A program made the translations under genes and the position numbers. From NCBI GenBank assembly GCA_963921195.1, contig OY992537.1, forward strand, positions 56,754,313-56,818,312: a DNA stretch of 64,000 nucleotides. The letters run 5' to 3'. Under the pieces are notes generated by a model. It was given only the letters and a program-made list of their open reading frames with translations. It did no database searches and was not told where the DNA came from. This stretch comes from Pegoplata infirma. Its lineage: Eukaryota > Arthropoda > Insecta > Diptera > Anthomyiidae. Positions 1 through 11,041 of the stretch are shown here, one piece after another. How positions within the stretch are numbered: the stretch's first letter is position 1; every line of letters begins with the position of its first letter.

Positions 1-109
1 ATATATAAGTTTGTCATTCCGTTTGTAACACCTCGAAATATTGGTCTAGGACCCCATAAAGTATATATATTTATGATCCTCGATCGATTTTAAGTCGATC
101 TAGCGATGT

Positions 110-165
110 CCGTCCGTCCGTCCGTCCGTCCGTCCGTCCGTCTGTCTGTCTGTCTGTCCGTCCGT
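110..165. repeat. GTCC/GTCT tetranucleotide microsatellite inside DINE-A
   Basis: About 13 GTCC or GTCT tetramers in a row follow GATCTAGCGAT. A microsatellite at this place is a hallmark of DINE-1-like elements. It also appears at 5908-5934, 8149-8205, 10034-10073 and 13404-13440. Confidence 0.9.
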
Positions 166-640
166 AGAAAACACGCTAACTTTTGAAAGACTTTACAGAG
201 GCTACTGAAGTTTGGCATATATGTTTGTCATTTACCTGGTCAGGTTGGTATTGCAATCCAGCCAAATCGGTCCAGTGGTTCAAAAGTTATGAGCAAAATA
301 GTAAATTTCGGCAAGGGTGTTTCGCGAATTTACGAGATAAAAAACACGATAACTTCCGAAAAACAATAATGAGACTACTGAAGCTTGGCATGTATCTTTG
401 CCGTTCCCCGGGTCTATTTGGTATTAAATTTCAGCTCAATCGGTCCAGTGGTTCAAAAGTTATAAGCAAAACCCTGAATTTCAGATTAGTTTCATTTAAA
501 ATGCCACGTGTTTTAACAAGTTTTAAAAGCATTGGTGGTAACTAAACAATGCTTTTCAAACTTGTTTAATTTTAAAGCAATGCTTTTTAAACTTGTTTAG
601 TTTTAAAAGCATTGGTAACTTAAAAATTAAACACGAAAAA

Positions 641-840
641 AGTTTTACACTGAAAAAAAATTTTACACTCAAAAAAAAATTTACACTCAAAAAAAAATTT
701 ACACAAAAAAAAAATTAGTTTTATTTTTACAAAATTGAGAATATTTTGTGTACATACATACGTGCATTCACTCAGAAATATTTTTACAGTAAAAAAACAT
801 TACACTCGAAAAAAATTTTACACTCAAAAAAAAAAATTAG
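641..840. repeat. ACACTC-plus-A-tract minisatellite inside DINE-A
   Basis: Units of TTTACACTC followed by 7-10 A recur every ~18-22 bases. The same array, inverted as GAGTGTAAAATTTTTTT, occurs in the other subfamily A copies near 7650-7700 and 42690-42860, so it belongs to the element. Confidence 0.75.
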
Positions 841-1296
841 TAATTTTTTTTTTTTTTAAAAAAAATGACAAAAAAGAGTTTTTTACTCAAAATAAAATAT
901 TTCTAATCAAAATTGTTAATTTTTTCACGTTAAAAAATGTACTACCCTTTAAAAAAAATGCATTGTGGAGGGTATTCATAGATTCGGCAAAGTCGAATTT
1001 AACTTTTCTACTTGTTAATATTGCAAATATATACACAAAATATGTATTTAAAACGAAAATATGCAAAAAATATGCTATTTTATCAAAAACTGCAAAAATT
1101 TGCATTTTAAATCAAAATATGCATTTTCACCAAATAATGCAAAAATATGCCAAAACAAATCGATGCAATTTTAATGCAAATTTATTGATAATAAAGATAA
1201 TTTGTCGATATCATCATTATCGAGTCACAAAATTTTAACATTGCAATAAAATGTGATTTTATTTCCTTTTTGCTTTGTAAATATATTTAAATGTAC

Positions 1297-3514
1297 CGGC
1301 CAAAAATGGGCATTTTTTGACCTTGGGTCGTCTGAATATCACAAAACTTTTTTTGTAGGAACTCTAAGGAGCCATTTAGAGAATTCAGTTTTTAGTTTAT
1401 AGAAATTTAAAAAACCCTCGATTTTATTCGCGTTTTTAATTTTTTGAAATATCAACAAATTGGAAAAAGTGGGTAACTTTGTAAATTAATATCTCAGCCA
1501 ATTCTTTATGCATTTTTATCATTTTAAATGAGTTTAATTGCCAATATCGTCTACTCTTACAATATTATAGTAGAAAAAAAATGTTGAACTGCAGAATGCA
1601 TTTTTTATGCAATTGCATTTTTAAAATGCATTTTTTAAGTCAAAGGGCCTCATCGATTTTTTTCATCTTTCATGTTAATCAAAATATAACATTTTTACTG
1701 AAGACCTGCATTTATAGTATTTTGGGTCTCGCAGTTAAAATATTTAAATTATTTTTTTTTTAAAAATCACTTGAATTTTTTCCTTACAAAACTTGAAATT
1801 TGTTCACAATTTTTCGATTTTTTTTTCATTGTTTTTAAATTGGATTGTATAAGTCGAAAATTATACCAGCAAGGTTAACCAAATTTGCAATTTGTATGCT
1901 AATGTGCCATAAAAACGATATTTTTATACTTTTGGGATAATTTTTAAATTTAAATTTAAAAAACTCGAATAAATATATTTAAAATTAAAAGATGCTGTAT
2001 TTTTTTTTGAGAGAGAGAAAAAATATTTTTTTTCGAAAGTTTTTTTTCTGTCACCTTCCGTATTTAAGACATTTTCAAACATAAATATCAAAATTAAAAA
2101 ATACAATAAAAAATGTCGCTAAAAATCAAATTTCCGCAAATAAAAATTACAGTGTTATACTGTTATTATACATTTAAAAAATGTAAAAAGGTTCTGACCC
2201 AAAATCAGACTAGTTAACCAGATCCACTAATTTTTATATATTTTGACCTCCTGTGTTCGCCATCAGAATTGAATTCTATCATTGGGTTTTCCTGTAATTT
2301 ACAAGGAAAGTCCGCAAAGTGTACCTACATAATTTGTAAATTTGACCAAGTTAAAAAAATTTTCGCGAATACGTAGTAATTTTGCTCCTAGATGTCGTAA
2401 ATTTAAATAAAAAAAACGTTCACATAAAAATATATTTTTCGCGAAAAAAAATATTTCTGCAAGTGAAAATTACAGTGTTTTATTACACCGTCCGACACAC
2501 TTTTGTACACATGGACCAGACCGAAAAATTCTGACAGTAGAGCTGAAAATAAAATACACGTGTCTCCCAGTTTTTTAGATCAATTCGCGTTATATAAATA
2601 TATTTGTGTTTTTCCAAAGTAGTGTGAAATAAGTTGAAAAATTTATTAAATCTACTTGTGAGCTAAATAATTTTTAAACAATTTTTACAATTTTTTACAA
2701 CAGATTTTTTTTTTGAAAATGCACGAAGAGTGCTATCTTTAGTAGCCAACTGTTTTTTTTTTTTTTGTCCAAAATGGTTTTTGTTATTTTTCCCGTAAAA
2801 GGGTCCTAAATCCCCATCATTTAGGGGGGCAAGCATTTTCAAATTCGAAAAAAGCCGAATTCGGGACGCGCAAGTGTTCTGCTTGCTAAAAAAAGATTAA
2901 AATTTACACACAGTGTTCATATAAAGCACTTTTTTTTCGTTCTATGGCGTACTAATACAATCAAACTAAAAAATAACGAAAAAAACGCAAAAAAATAAAA
3001 ATAATTTAAATATTTGTGTGAAAAAAATCTAAGCGTTTTCTTTAAAATTTTTTTTAAAATATAACAACTACGAGACCCAAAAAAGTATAAATACAGGTCT
3101 TTAGTAAAAATTACATATTTTATTAAGTACAAAACAGAAAATAAATCGAAGAGGCCCTTTGACCTAAAAAATGCATTTAGAAAATGCAATTGCATACAAA
3201 ATGCATTTTTGAATTTAAAATATTTTTTGTAAAACAATATTGTAAAATAAGACAATATTGCCTTCCAAACTCATTTTCAATAACAAAGATCCATTAAGAA
3301 TTGGCCAAGATATGCATCTACAAAGTTGAACATTTTTTTAATTTTTTTGATTTTTCAAAATATGAAAATCGCGAATAAAATCGAATGTTTTCAGAATTTT
3401 TCTAAACCGCAAACTAAAATCTCTTAAGGCCTCCTTAGAGTTCTCGAAAAAAAAGTTTTATAAAAATCGGATGACCCGAGGTCAAATTTTGGCCGTTCTT
3501 TCATGGAATGGCCG
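1297..3514. mobile_element. Foldback element FB1 with ~600-bp inverted arms
   Basis: The left arm (about 1297-1850) is matched in inverted orientation by about 2930-3514. Landmarks pairing between arms: GGCCAAA near both ends, TTTGACCT.GGGTC, the block around CTCTAAGGAG/CTCCTTAGAG, the AATGCATTTT run near 1597-1640 and 3170-3210, and GGGTCTCG.AGTT/AACTACGAGACCC. The arms have diverged, so the element is old. The spacer, about 1850-2930, is AT-rich with no recognised coding content. The right tip reads CATTCCATG when inverted, like other foldback ends in this window. Confidence 0.75.
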
Positions 3515-3783
3515 ATATATATTTAATAAAATGTAAATATATTTAATAAAAGCAATTATATTACTTTAAAAAAAATTCGAGTCTTTTCTTGCAACGCCGC
3601 ATCATGTAAAAGGTAAAAGAAAAATAAAAATTTGATTTAATTTTTTTTTTTTTTTAAAGTTGCAATATTGCACTGTTGTTGCAAGGGTCAACAATTTCTG
3701 ACGTGTATGCTGTCCATATTTTTATCATTGCAATGTCTTGCAAGATCTAATGTTTATTGAAAAAATTATTTAATTTTCACCAT

Positions 3784-4128
3784 ACGGTTCATTCAAAAAA
3801 TGCAATTAAAGTTTTTTAGACAAAATTCATATAAAAGTGTACTTTTGGAAATTTATAGCGATGATCACCAATTTTAGCTTTTTTCGTTCTAGGACCTTTC
3901 GGTCAACCAAACAAAAAAAAATGCAATTAACATTTTTTAGAAAAACTTTATATAAAATTGTAGTTTTTGTGAACTTTATAGCTATTATTTAAAAATTTTG
4001 CTATTTTCGGTCTAGAACGTCTAAAGACAAAAAATGTCATTAAAGTTCTTTTTTTGCAAAAATTCATAAAAAAATACAGTTTTGAAAATTTATAGCGCTG
4101 ATCCCTAATTTAAACTTATTTTGTATTT
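3784..4128. repeat. Degenerate ~115-125-bp tandem satellite, first block
   Basis: Three diverged units each contain TTTATAGCGATGATC, an AATTTTAGCTATTTTCG part, CTAGGACCT and AATGCAATTAAAGTTTTTTAGA. The same unit recurs at 6270-6845 and 7181-7450, so one array was split by later insertions. Confidence 0.7.
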
Positions 4129-4221
4129 TTATACCCTCCAACTACAGTATGGGGGTATACTCACTTTGTCATTCCTTTTGTAACGCATCGAAATATCGGT
4201 CGGGGACCCCATAAAGTAAAT
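4129..4221 (-). mobile_element. DINE-1-like subfamily C fragment (hairpin end)
   Basis: It begins with the terminal hairpin TATACCCTCCAACTACAGTA...GGGGGTATA and continues with CACTTTGTCATTCC, CGAAATATCGGTC and GGGGACCCCATAAAG. It stops abruptly where the foldback end GGGGCATTCCAGG begins. Confidence 0.75.
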
Positions 4222-6270
4222 GGGGCATTCCAGGCCAAATCACTCACTTTTAGACCCGACCCCTTTCGATTTATTTTATTTTTGGATATGTTTTAGTACT
4301 TATTAAATGCAACTTGGACACCAATTTTCAGCCTTTTATTCCAAGATGTTGTTGAGTAATAAATTTTTCAAATTGGCGAATTTTTCACAAAAATTCAAAA
4401 ATTAAAATTTTCAATTAATTTTGACCAGTTAAAAATATAGATATCTTAAAAAAAGTTGGACAGCGTTTTGTTGGTATTTAAATATAGTTTTAGAAAAAAA
4501 TATTAAAAAAATTATTCGAAGTAATTATCACTTATTTTTTAACGTTTAGAAATTAAAATAGACTTTTTGAAAAAGTCCGAAACCTTCGATTTTTTTTTTT
4601 TAAGAAGTCTAAAAGTTCAACTCTATATAACGCCACTTTTAAGCCATAATTCAAGATGTGATCACAATTCTTTCTATTTTTTTAAAATTTTTAGAATTGC
4701 ACCTTTTATTTTTTTGACTCTGATTTATTTTATATGGTGCTCCAAAAAAAAAATTGGTAGATTTGGAGGTAAAAATACGTCGCACAAAATTTAAGGATGA
4801 TCGGATATGTGTAAGGCGTTCTGCATGGGCCTTGAAGTTTAAAACACAGATTACAAGGAAAAATATGATTTTTTTCAGTTTTCGCAATTTTTTTGGTATT
4901 TTAAGTTACATTTGAATTCAGGTGGTTACAGAATTATGATGTGGAGTAAAATGCCTTTCTATTAAGGTACTAAAAACTAAAATTGGCTTAAAATCAGCCA
5001 AGTTATTACAACTTCCCCAGGCATCTAACGTGTGTCATACAACTTGATTAATGAATTCGAGTCCCATTTTTTAAATTTATTGAAATTATCTACTTTAATA
5101 ACATTTTTTTATTATTCATGTTTTAGTGTAATATTTTTATGGTTTTTTCAAATTAAAAAAAAATAAAAATAATAAAAATTTTAAAATGGAGATTTCAAAA
5201 TAGTGTTGAAAAATGGAGGCATTTTTAGCATTAATTTAAATTATGTTAGCAAAACACAATATCAAAACAAGTAAGAAAATTATAGTCGGTCAAGACCGAC
5301 CATATAATACCCTACACCAGAGTTTCCCGGAAAATGATTCCCATGGACCGATTAGATCTATATGTTTTAAAATCTTTAATAAGTGTAAAAAACACTCACA
5401 AATCAAATTTGAGTGAAATAGGCTTCTATTTGTTAACAATAAACCGCTTAAACTGAATATCGGGCGAAATTTTCACAAGGTCCGATGATTACAAGGTTTG
5501 ATAAGGTTATTTAAGTACGCGTTTAACATACACAAACAAAATTTTAATTAAATATTTTCTATTTTCATGAAATTTGATACATTTATGTGAAAATCGGGAA
5601 GGTGGTTTGTATGGGGGCTACAAGAAGAACTGGTCCGATTTCTTTGAAATTCGAAATGGTGATTTGTGAAGACAAAACATGTTTACCTTCCAAATTTCAA
5701 AAAGATACCTATTATAATACGGTTATTAGAGTCATTTGAGCCAAAACTAAAGAGGACCTTTGTATGGGGGCTAGGTCTAAATATGGACCGATTTTTTCCA
5801 ATTTCAATAGGCTTCGTCCTTGGGCCAAGAGAGGCTTAAGTTTCAAATTTCAAGTCAATTGATTCAAAATTGCGACCTGTATCGTGTTTACACCGTTTAC
5901 ATGGACAGACAGACGGACGGACGGACGGACGGACATCGCTCAATCGACTCAAAAAGTGATTCTGAGTCGATCGGTATACTTAAAGGTGGGTCTAGGACCA
6001 ATATTTCGGGTAGTTACAAACATCAGCACAAACTCATTATACCCTGTACCACAGTGTGGTGTAGGGTATAAATACTTGTCATCTAATTACATTTGAACTT
6101 GAAGAATAAAAAAATGTTATTACAGTAGAAAATTTCAATAAATTTCAAAAATCAGATTGTATTGTTTAATCTGGTGGTCTTCCTCACGTTAGATGCCTGG
6201 GGAAGTTGTAATAACTTGACTGATTTTCAACCGATTTTAGTTTTTAGTACCTTATTAGAAAGGCGATGAT
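4222..6270. mobile_element. Foldback element FB2, right end truncated
   Basis: The left tip GGGGCATTCCAGGCC resembles other foldback tips here. Inverted arms are clear at 4954-5130 and 6098-6268: GCCTTTCTATTAAGGTACTA, CAAGTTATTACAACTTCCCC and AGGCATCTAACGTG at left are matched by their complements at right. The counterpart of 4222-4950 is missing, because satellite sequence resumes at 6270. A DINE-B element occupies the loop. Confidence 0.7.
5267..6072 (+). mobile_element. DINE-1-like element, subfamily B (B1), near full length
   Basis: It starts ACAAGTAAGAAAATTATAG, has the perfect palindrome GTCGGTCAAGACCGAC, then ATAATACCCTACACCAG. It runs through the GGAC microsatellite and ends with the hairpin TACCCTGTACCACAG/TGTGGTGTAGGGTA. 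Length is about 806 bases. No target-site duplication is seen, as expected for Helitron-type insertion. Open frames of 83 and 70 aa inside are not genes. Confidence 0.85.
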
Positions 6271-6845
6271 ATAGCGATGATCCCCAATTTTAGCTATTTT
6301 CGCTTAAGGACTGGTTAATTAAAAAAAAAAAATCGTGCTTTGGAAGTTTATAGCGATGATCCTTAATTTAAGCTATTTTCGCTCTAAGACCTCTAGTTAA
6401 GCCAAATAATTTTTTTTCGGTTTAGGACAAAATTTTTTATAAAAATGGAGTTTTGGACATTTTTAGCTATTTTCTTTCTAGGACCTCTTAATTTAAAAAA
6501 AAAATCGTGTTTTGGAAGTTTATAGCGATGATCCTTAATTTAAGCTATTTTCGCTCTAAGACCTCTAGTTAAGCCAAATAATTTTTTTTCGGTTTAGGAC
6601 AAATTTTTTTATAAAAATGGAGTTTTGGACATTTTTAGCTATTTTCTTTCTAGGACCTCTAGTTAAGCCAAACTTAAGTTTTTTTAGATAAAAAAGTATA
6701 TAAAAATTAAGTTTTGGTAATTTTTTGTTCTAAACAAAATTGAAGTTTAAAAAAAAAAATTATATGATGATACCCAATTTTATCTTTTTTCGTTCTAGGA
6801 CCTCTAGCTAGGCAAAAAAATGTAATTAAAGTTTTTTAGAAATAA
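6270..6845. repeat. ~115-125-bp satellite, second block, with recent 172-bp duplication
   Basis: The satellite landmarks (TTTATAGCGATGATC, AGCTATTTTCG, GACCTCTAGTTAAGCCAAA) continue. Within it a larger unit is duplicated almost exactly: AATCGTGCTTTGGAAG at 6331 and AATCGTGTTTTGGAAG at 6503, a 172-base period. Confidence 0.75.
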
Positions 6846-6849
6846 AATA

Positions 6850-7180
6850 CGAACCAACGAACTTCTGCTGTTAGTTTGTCAAGCAGGGCGATAGCTCAGA
6901 TGGTAGAGTACTTGCTTTGCAAACTGATGGAAAATTTGAAGAACGTGGGTTCTATTCCAATCAGAGTTATGTCTGTTGATAAAAAAACATATAGAAAAAA
7001 CAGTCCTACAAAAAATCAAACAATTTAAAATCTAATGTAATATTCTCCACTGATGACGTAGAGGTGGCTACAGAAACCATGATCTGGAATAAATCCGCAT
7101 TCAAAATAATCTTTAGAAATACAATGTTTTCTTCTTCAATCACAAACCCTTAATAACAAACAGAATATGGCATGCGTCGA
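6850..7180 (+). mobile_element. SINE-like insertion with tRNA-Ala-like head
   Basis: At 6886 GGGCGATAGCTCAGATGGTA carries a box A (TAGCTCAGATGG). Box B, GGGTTCTATTCC, follows near 6945. The sequence resembles the first half of an insect alanine tRNA, with TTTGCAA in the anticodon-loop position, but the stems do not close. It interrupts the satellite, which resumes at 7181. The body has no coding content. Confidence 0.55.
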
Positions 7181-7450
7181 TAAAAACACTTAAATTTTAG
7201 AAAGAATTTATATAAAATTTGATTTTTTAAATTAATAGCGATTATTCCCAATTTTAGCTGTTTTCGCTGTAGGACGTCTAGTTAAGCAAAAAATAATGCC
7301 ATTTCAAATTTTTAAACAAAAAATTTAATAAAAATTTAATTTTGGACATTTATAGCGATGATCCCCAATGTAAGCTATTTTTACTGTAAGACCTCCAGTT
7401 AAGCCAAAAAACGCTGTTATTTTCACTGTAGGACCTCTAGTTTTATTGAA
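7181..7450. repeat. ~115-125-bp satellite, third block
   Basis: Two to three diverged units with TTTATAGCGATGATCCCC, AGCTATTTT and GACCTCTAGTT. The block ends where DINE-A begins. Confidence 0.65.
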
Positions 7451-7466
7451 AACAAATCTAACATGA

Positions 7467-8342
7467 ACAAGTAGAAAAGTTAAATTCGACTTGGCCGAAT
7501 CTATGAATACCCTCCACAATGCCCATTTTAAGTGATAATAAATTTTCTAACGTGAAAAAAATAACAGTTTTGATTAGAAATATTTTATTTTGTTTAAAAA
7601 TTTTTTTTTAGTAATTTTTGAAAAAAAAAAAAAATTATTTACTAATTTTTTTTTTGAGTGTAAAATTTTTTTTGAGTGTAAAATTTTTTTCGAGTGTATT
7701 TTTTTTTGTTTTGGTATAAAAATATTTCTGAGTGACAAAAATACGTTGTAAAATACTTTTGTGACTTACCAATGTTATTAAAACAGGTTTAATGGGTTTT
7801 CAACACGTGAATTTTAGGTGAAGCTAATCTGAAATTCACGGTTTTGCTAATTACTTTTGAACTACTGGACCGATTTGGCTGAAATTCAATACGAACGAGG
7901 CTGGAGGAACGCAAAAGATATATGCCAAGCTTCAGCATCCTCAGAATTTATTTTCGAAAGTTATAGTGCTTTTTATCTCAAAAATTCACGAAAAACCCTT
8001 GCCGAAATTCAGTCTTTTGCTCATAACTTTTGAACCACTTGACCGATTTCGCTGGATTGCAATACCAACCTGACCAGGTAAATGCCCAACATATATGCCA
8101 AACTTCAGGAGCCTCTGTTAAGTCTTTCAAAAGTTAGCGTGTTTTCAACAGACAGACAGACAGACGGACAGACGGACGGACGGACGGACGGACGGACGGA
8201 CGGACATCGCTAGATCGTCTTAAAATCGATCAAGGATCATGAATATATATACTTTATGGGGTCCTAGACCAATATTTCGAGGTGTTACAAACGGAATGAC
8301 AAACTTATATATACCCTCTATCACTAGAGTGGAGGGTATAAA
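7467..8342 (+). mobile_element. DINE-1-like element, subfamily A (A2), full length
   Basis: It starts ACAAGTAGAAAAGTTAAATT with the palindrome ATTCGACTTGGCCGAAT and GAATACCCTCCAC. It has the GAGTGTAAAATTTTTTT minisatellite, then the GACAGACGGACGG microsatellite at 8149-8205. It ends with the hairpin TATACCCTCTATCACTAG/AGTGGAGGGTATA. Length is about 876 bases. This copy serves as the reference for the other A copies. Confidence 0.85.
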
Positions 8343-9140
8343 AAATTAAAATGGCTGCAATGAAAACGTCCTAAATACTGTAAAACTAAATATTTTCTAG
8401 CATCTTTAAAATTTGTTTGCAAGCCCAAAATTTATTTTTACACCCAACATTTTTCATTCACATGCAAGCAGTTTTCCTATGTAAATAAAAAAGAAAAACT
8501 TTTTTAAATTCACATTTTGAATTTTCTGTTTATTATTATGTTTTGTGTGGGCTTTTCTTTTAATGATGTTATTTTTTCTTTTGGTGAAAATACCTAAACA
8601 ATTGGTTATGTTTAGATGATTATTTTGTCTACAAAATGACTGCAGATATGTAAATGCAAAATAGAGATATAAACATCAAATACATAAAAAAAATTTTAAC
8701 AAATAAAAAAATAAATAAAATTTTCCCATAATTGAAATTTAATAGCAAAAATAAACGATTTACATTTTTTAGGTCAATAAGTAATAAAAAATTTACATAA
8801 AATACTTTGAATTGAAATAATAAATTTTAAATAAATAAATTTAAATTGAAAAGCACATAAATAAATATCATGTAGAAATATTTGATATCTACAAAAGAGA
8901 AAAAAAGACATATTTGTATTATTTATTAATACGAAATTAAGTTGTCTTTCATTTCTAATTTAGTAAGGTAATTCACGATTGGCTAAGAAGGGGTTGTCAA
9001 TACTATTTGCACACATAAATTTCTTATTAAAAACTTAATTGCTTTAAGAATACAAACATGATAAAATTTTCAAATTTCATGTCGTGTCATACCTGCCAAA
9101 CAATGGCCACGTTAGAGCTGAGTATGGGAAAATTTAAGAA
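8343..9140. other. AT-rich stretch, no feature recognised
   Basis: I see only A- and T-rich low-complexity sequence. The 84-aa frame starting at 9058 runs into repeat sequence at about 9141 and shows no domain I recognise. Confidence 0.5.
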
Positions 9141-9642
9141 ACAATTTTGCAAGGTCATCTTCAGTCGGCAACCAGCGGTCAAAGTTGAAAAAAATTACGT
9201 ATTTCGACCAAAATTCATGTCCGAATTTTTTGACAAAATCCGGCTTAAAAATTACACTAAAAAAATTATGTCATTAACTGTTTGTAGTTTATTTAAAAAG
9301 TTTTCCATTTAGTCGTTTTTAAAAGAAAAAAAATTGTTTGATGTTCAGTTTTTATTGCTGACTACTTCTGTCCTTTGTTTCAAAAATAGCACACTAAAAA
9401 ACAAAGACTTTCATTAACATTTAATTTTTAAAGTCATTTATTTTTGTTCTGTAAGTAAAAACTACTGAATATTCTTTAAATTTGTAATGATTTGTGTAAG
9501 TATTTTTTTTTTAATTGTTGGTATTTTTTAATGAGATATCATTAGTTTTTACCTACACAAGTAGGTTATTTTTTTGTAGAAAAAAAAATTCGAAAAATTA
9601 TTTATAGAAATACAAAAAACATATTTGTATCAAGTGACTTTG

Positions 9643-9700
9643 CCACGATGGGTACAGTGTCTGGCCAGAATGTAGTTGATTTCGGGATCGATTCCCCAAA
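9643..9700 (+). other. tRNA-like segment inside the TA-CACT element
   Basis: GCCACGATGGGTACAGTG resembles a box A region, and GGGATCGATTCCCC at 9684-9697 is a good box B and T-arm hairpin. The same segment occurs at about 11425-11490 in the sister copy. It is too short and unpaired to be a working tRNA. Confidence 0.4.
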
Positions 9701-9896
9701 ATTTTATTAAAATTTTTTAAAAAAATATTTCAATGGAAAATTGTAAAAAATAACCTACAAAATCATAAATTTTTAATGTTTTCGTAGGCATTTTTTTTTT
9801 GGAATTTGTTGGTAAAAACAACAGAACTATAATTAATTTTTAATGTTTTCGTAGGTTATTTTTTTCGAATTAAAAAAGAATGAAAAAAAAAACGTT

Positions 9897-10730
9897 ATTA
9901 TACCCTACACCACACTGTGGTACAGGGTATAATGAGTTTGTGCTGATGTTTGTAACTACCCGAAATATTGGTCCTAGACCCACCTTTAAGTATACCGATC
10001 GACTCAGAATCACTTTTTGAGTCGATTTAGCGATGTCCGTCCGTCCGTCCGTCCGTCTGTCTGTCTGTCTGTCCATGTAAACGGTGTAAACACGATACAG
10101 GTCGCAATTTTTATTCAATTGACTTGAAATTTGAAACTTAAGTCTCTCTTGGCCCAAGGACGAAGCCTATTGAAATTGGAAAAATTCGGTCCATATTTAG
10201 ACCTAGCCCCCATACAAAGGTCCTCTTTAGTTTTGGCTCAAATGACTCTAATAACCGTATTATAGAAGGTATCGCTTTGAAATTTGGATGGTAAACATGT
10301 TTTGTCTTCACATATCATCATTCCGAATTTCAAAGAAATCGGACCAGTTCTTCTTGTAGCCCCCATACAAACCACCTTCCCGATTTTCACATAAATGTGT
10401 CAAATTTCATGAAAATAGAAAATATTTAATTAAAATTTTGTTTGTGTATGTTAAACGCGTACTTAAATAACCTTATCAAACCTGATAATCATCGGACCAG
10501 TTTTGGACTCAGGCCCCTTGTGAAAATTTCGCCCGATATTCAGTTAAAGCGGTTTATTGTCAACAAATAGAAGCCTTTTTCACTCAAATTTGATTTGTGA
10601 GTGTTTTCTTCACTTATTAAAGGTTTTACAACATATAGATCTAATCGATCCATGGGACCCATTTTCCGGGAAACCTTGGTGTAGGGTATTATATGGTCGG
10701 TCTTGACCGACTATAATTTTCTTACTTGTT
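9897..10730 (-). mobile_element. DINE-1-like element, subfamily B (B2), full length
   Basis: This is the reverse of B1. It opens with the hairpin TATACCCTACACCACAC/TGTGGTACAGGGTATA, carries the GTCC microsatellite at 10034-10073, and ends GTCGGTCTTGACCGAC then CTTACTTGT. It is nested in the TA-CACT element. The 95-aa frame at 9870-10157 is a by-product of the repeat. Confidence 0.85.
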
Positions 10731-11041
10731 TTTTAATGTTTAATGTTATTTATTTTAGAAAATTTTGTCAACAGCAAAAAATAAATCTTGATGTTTGTTA
10801 AAGCAAATGAATAATTACTGGGATAGTTTTCAATTGTTTATTCACTCGTTTTTAATGTGTTTTTCATTTGTTTTTGCCTACAAAATATTTTGAGTGTAGG
10901 AAATTTGGCGTAGTTTATCGGAAAAATATTTAAAAAATTTCAAAACCGCAATTTCAGTCCACAGATGTTGATTTTTTAACATAAAAAATATTTTTTTATC
11001 TAAATTGGTCTCAAAAGTTGGAAAATGTAAAGTGTTTTATA

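Larger units (their letters stand above)
1..1016 (-). mobile_element. DINE-1-like element, subfamily A (A1), left end cut by window
   Basis: Read on the minus strand it starts at the ACAAGTAGAAAAGTT end with the palindrome AATTCGAC...GCCGAAT type (right edge), then GAATACCCTCCAC, and runs to the microsatellite and the GTTTGTCATTCCGTTTG block at the left. Drosophila INE-1/DINE-1 elements share this order: a short palindrome near one end, GTCGATCTAGC.ATGTCCGTC, and a TATACCCT/AGGGTATA hairpin end. The outer hairpin lies outside the window. It codes for no protein; the 120-aa frame at 183-545 lies wholly inside the repeat. Confidence 0.8.
9255..10896. mobile_element. TA-flanked element with CACT inverted ends (first copy)
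   Basis: The left end is TA-CACTAAAAAAATTATG. The right end is TATTTTGAGTG-TA, giving short imperfect inverted ends with a TA duplication, as in Tc1/mariner-type MITEs. The host sequence on either side joins into a family D element. The first ~630 bases are shared with 11042-11575. A DINE-B element is nested inside. Confidence 0.6.
9141..11040. mobile_element. Half of a family D inverted-repeat element, interrupted
   Basis: 9141-9252 (GGTCATCTTCAGTC, AACCAGCGGTCAAAG, TTCATGTCCGAATTTTTTGA, AAATCCGGCT) and 10898-11040 (GTCCACAGATG.TGATTTTTAA, CAAAAGTTGGAAAATGTAAA) together match the left half of the family D palindromes at 33142 and 34276. A TA-flanked element fills the gap exactly. Confidence 0.65.

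Noticed and set aside
183..545. 120-aa open frame
   Set aside because: It lies wholly inside DINE-A sequence, which recurs in other copies without this frame.
735..1238. 167-aa open frame, the longest near the left edge
   Set aside because: It runs through the A-tract minisatellite and the DINE-A end into AT-rich DNA; the composition is Lys/Phe/Asn-rich and no domain is visible.
6886..6965. Functional tRNA-Ala gene
   Set aside because: Only the first half resembles tRNA-Ala; the anticodon stem and acceptor stem do not close.
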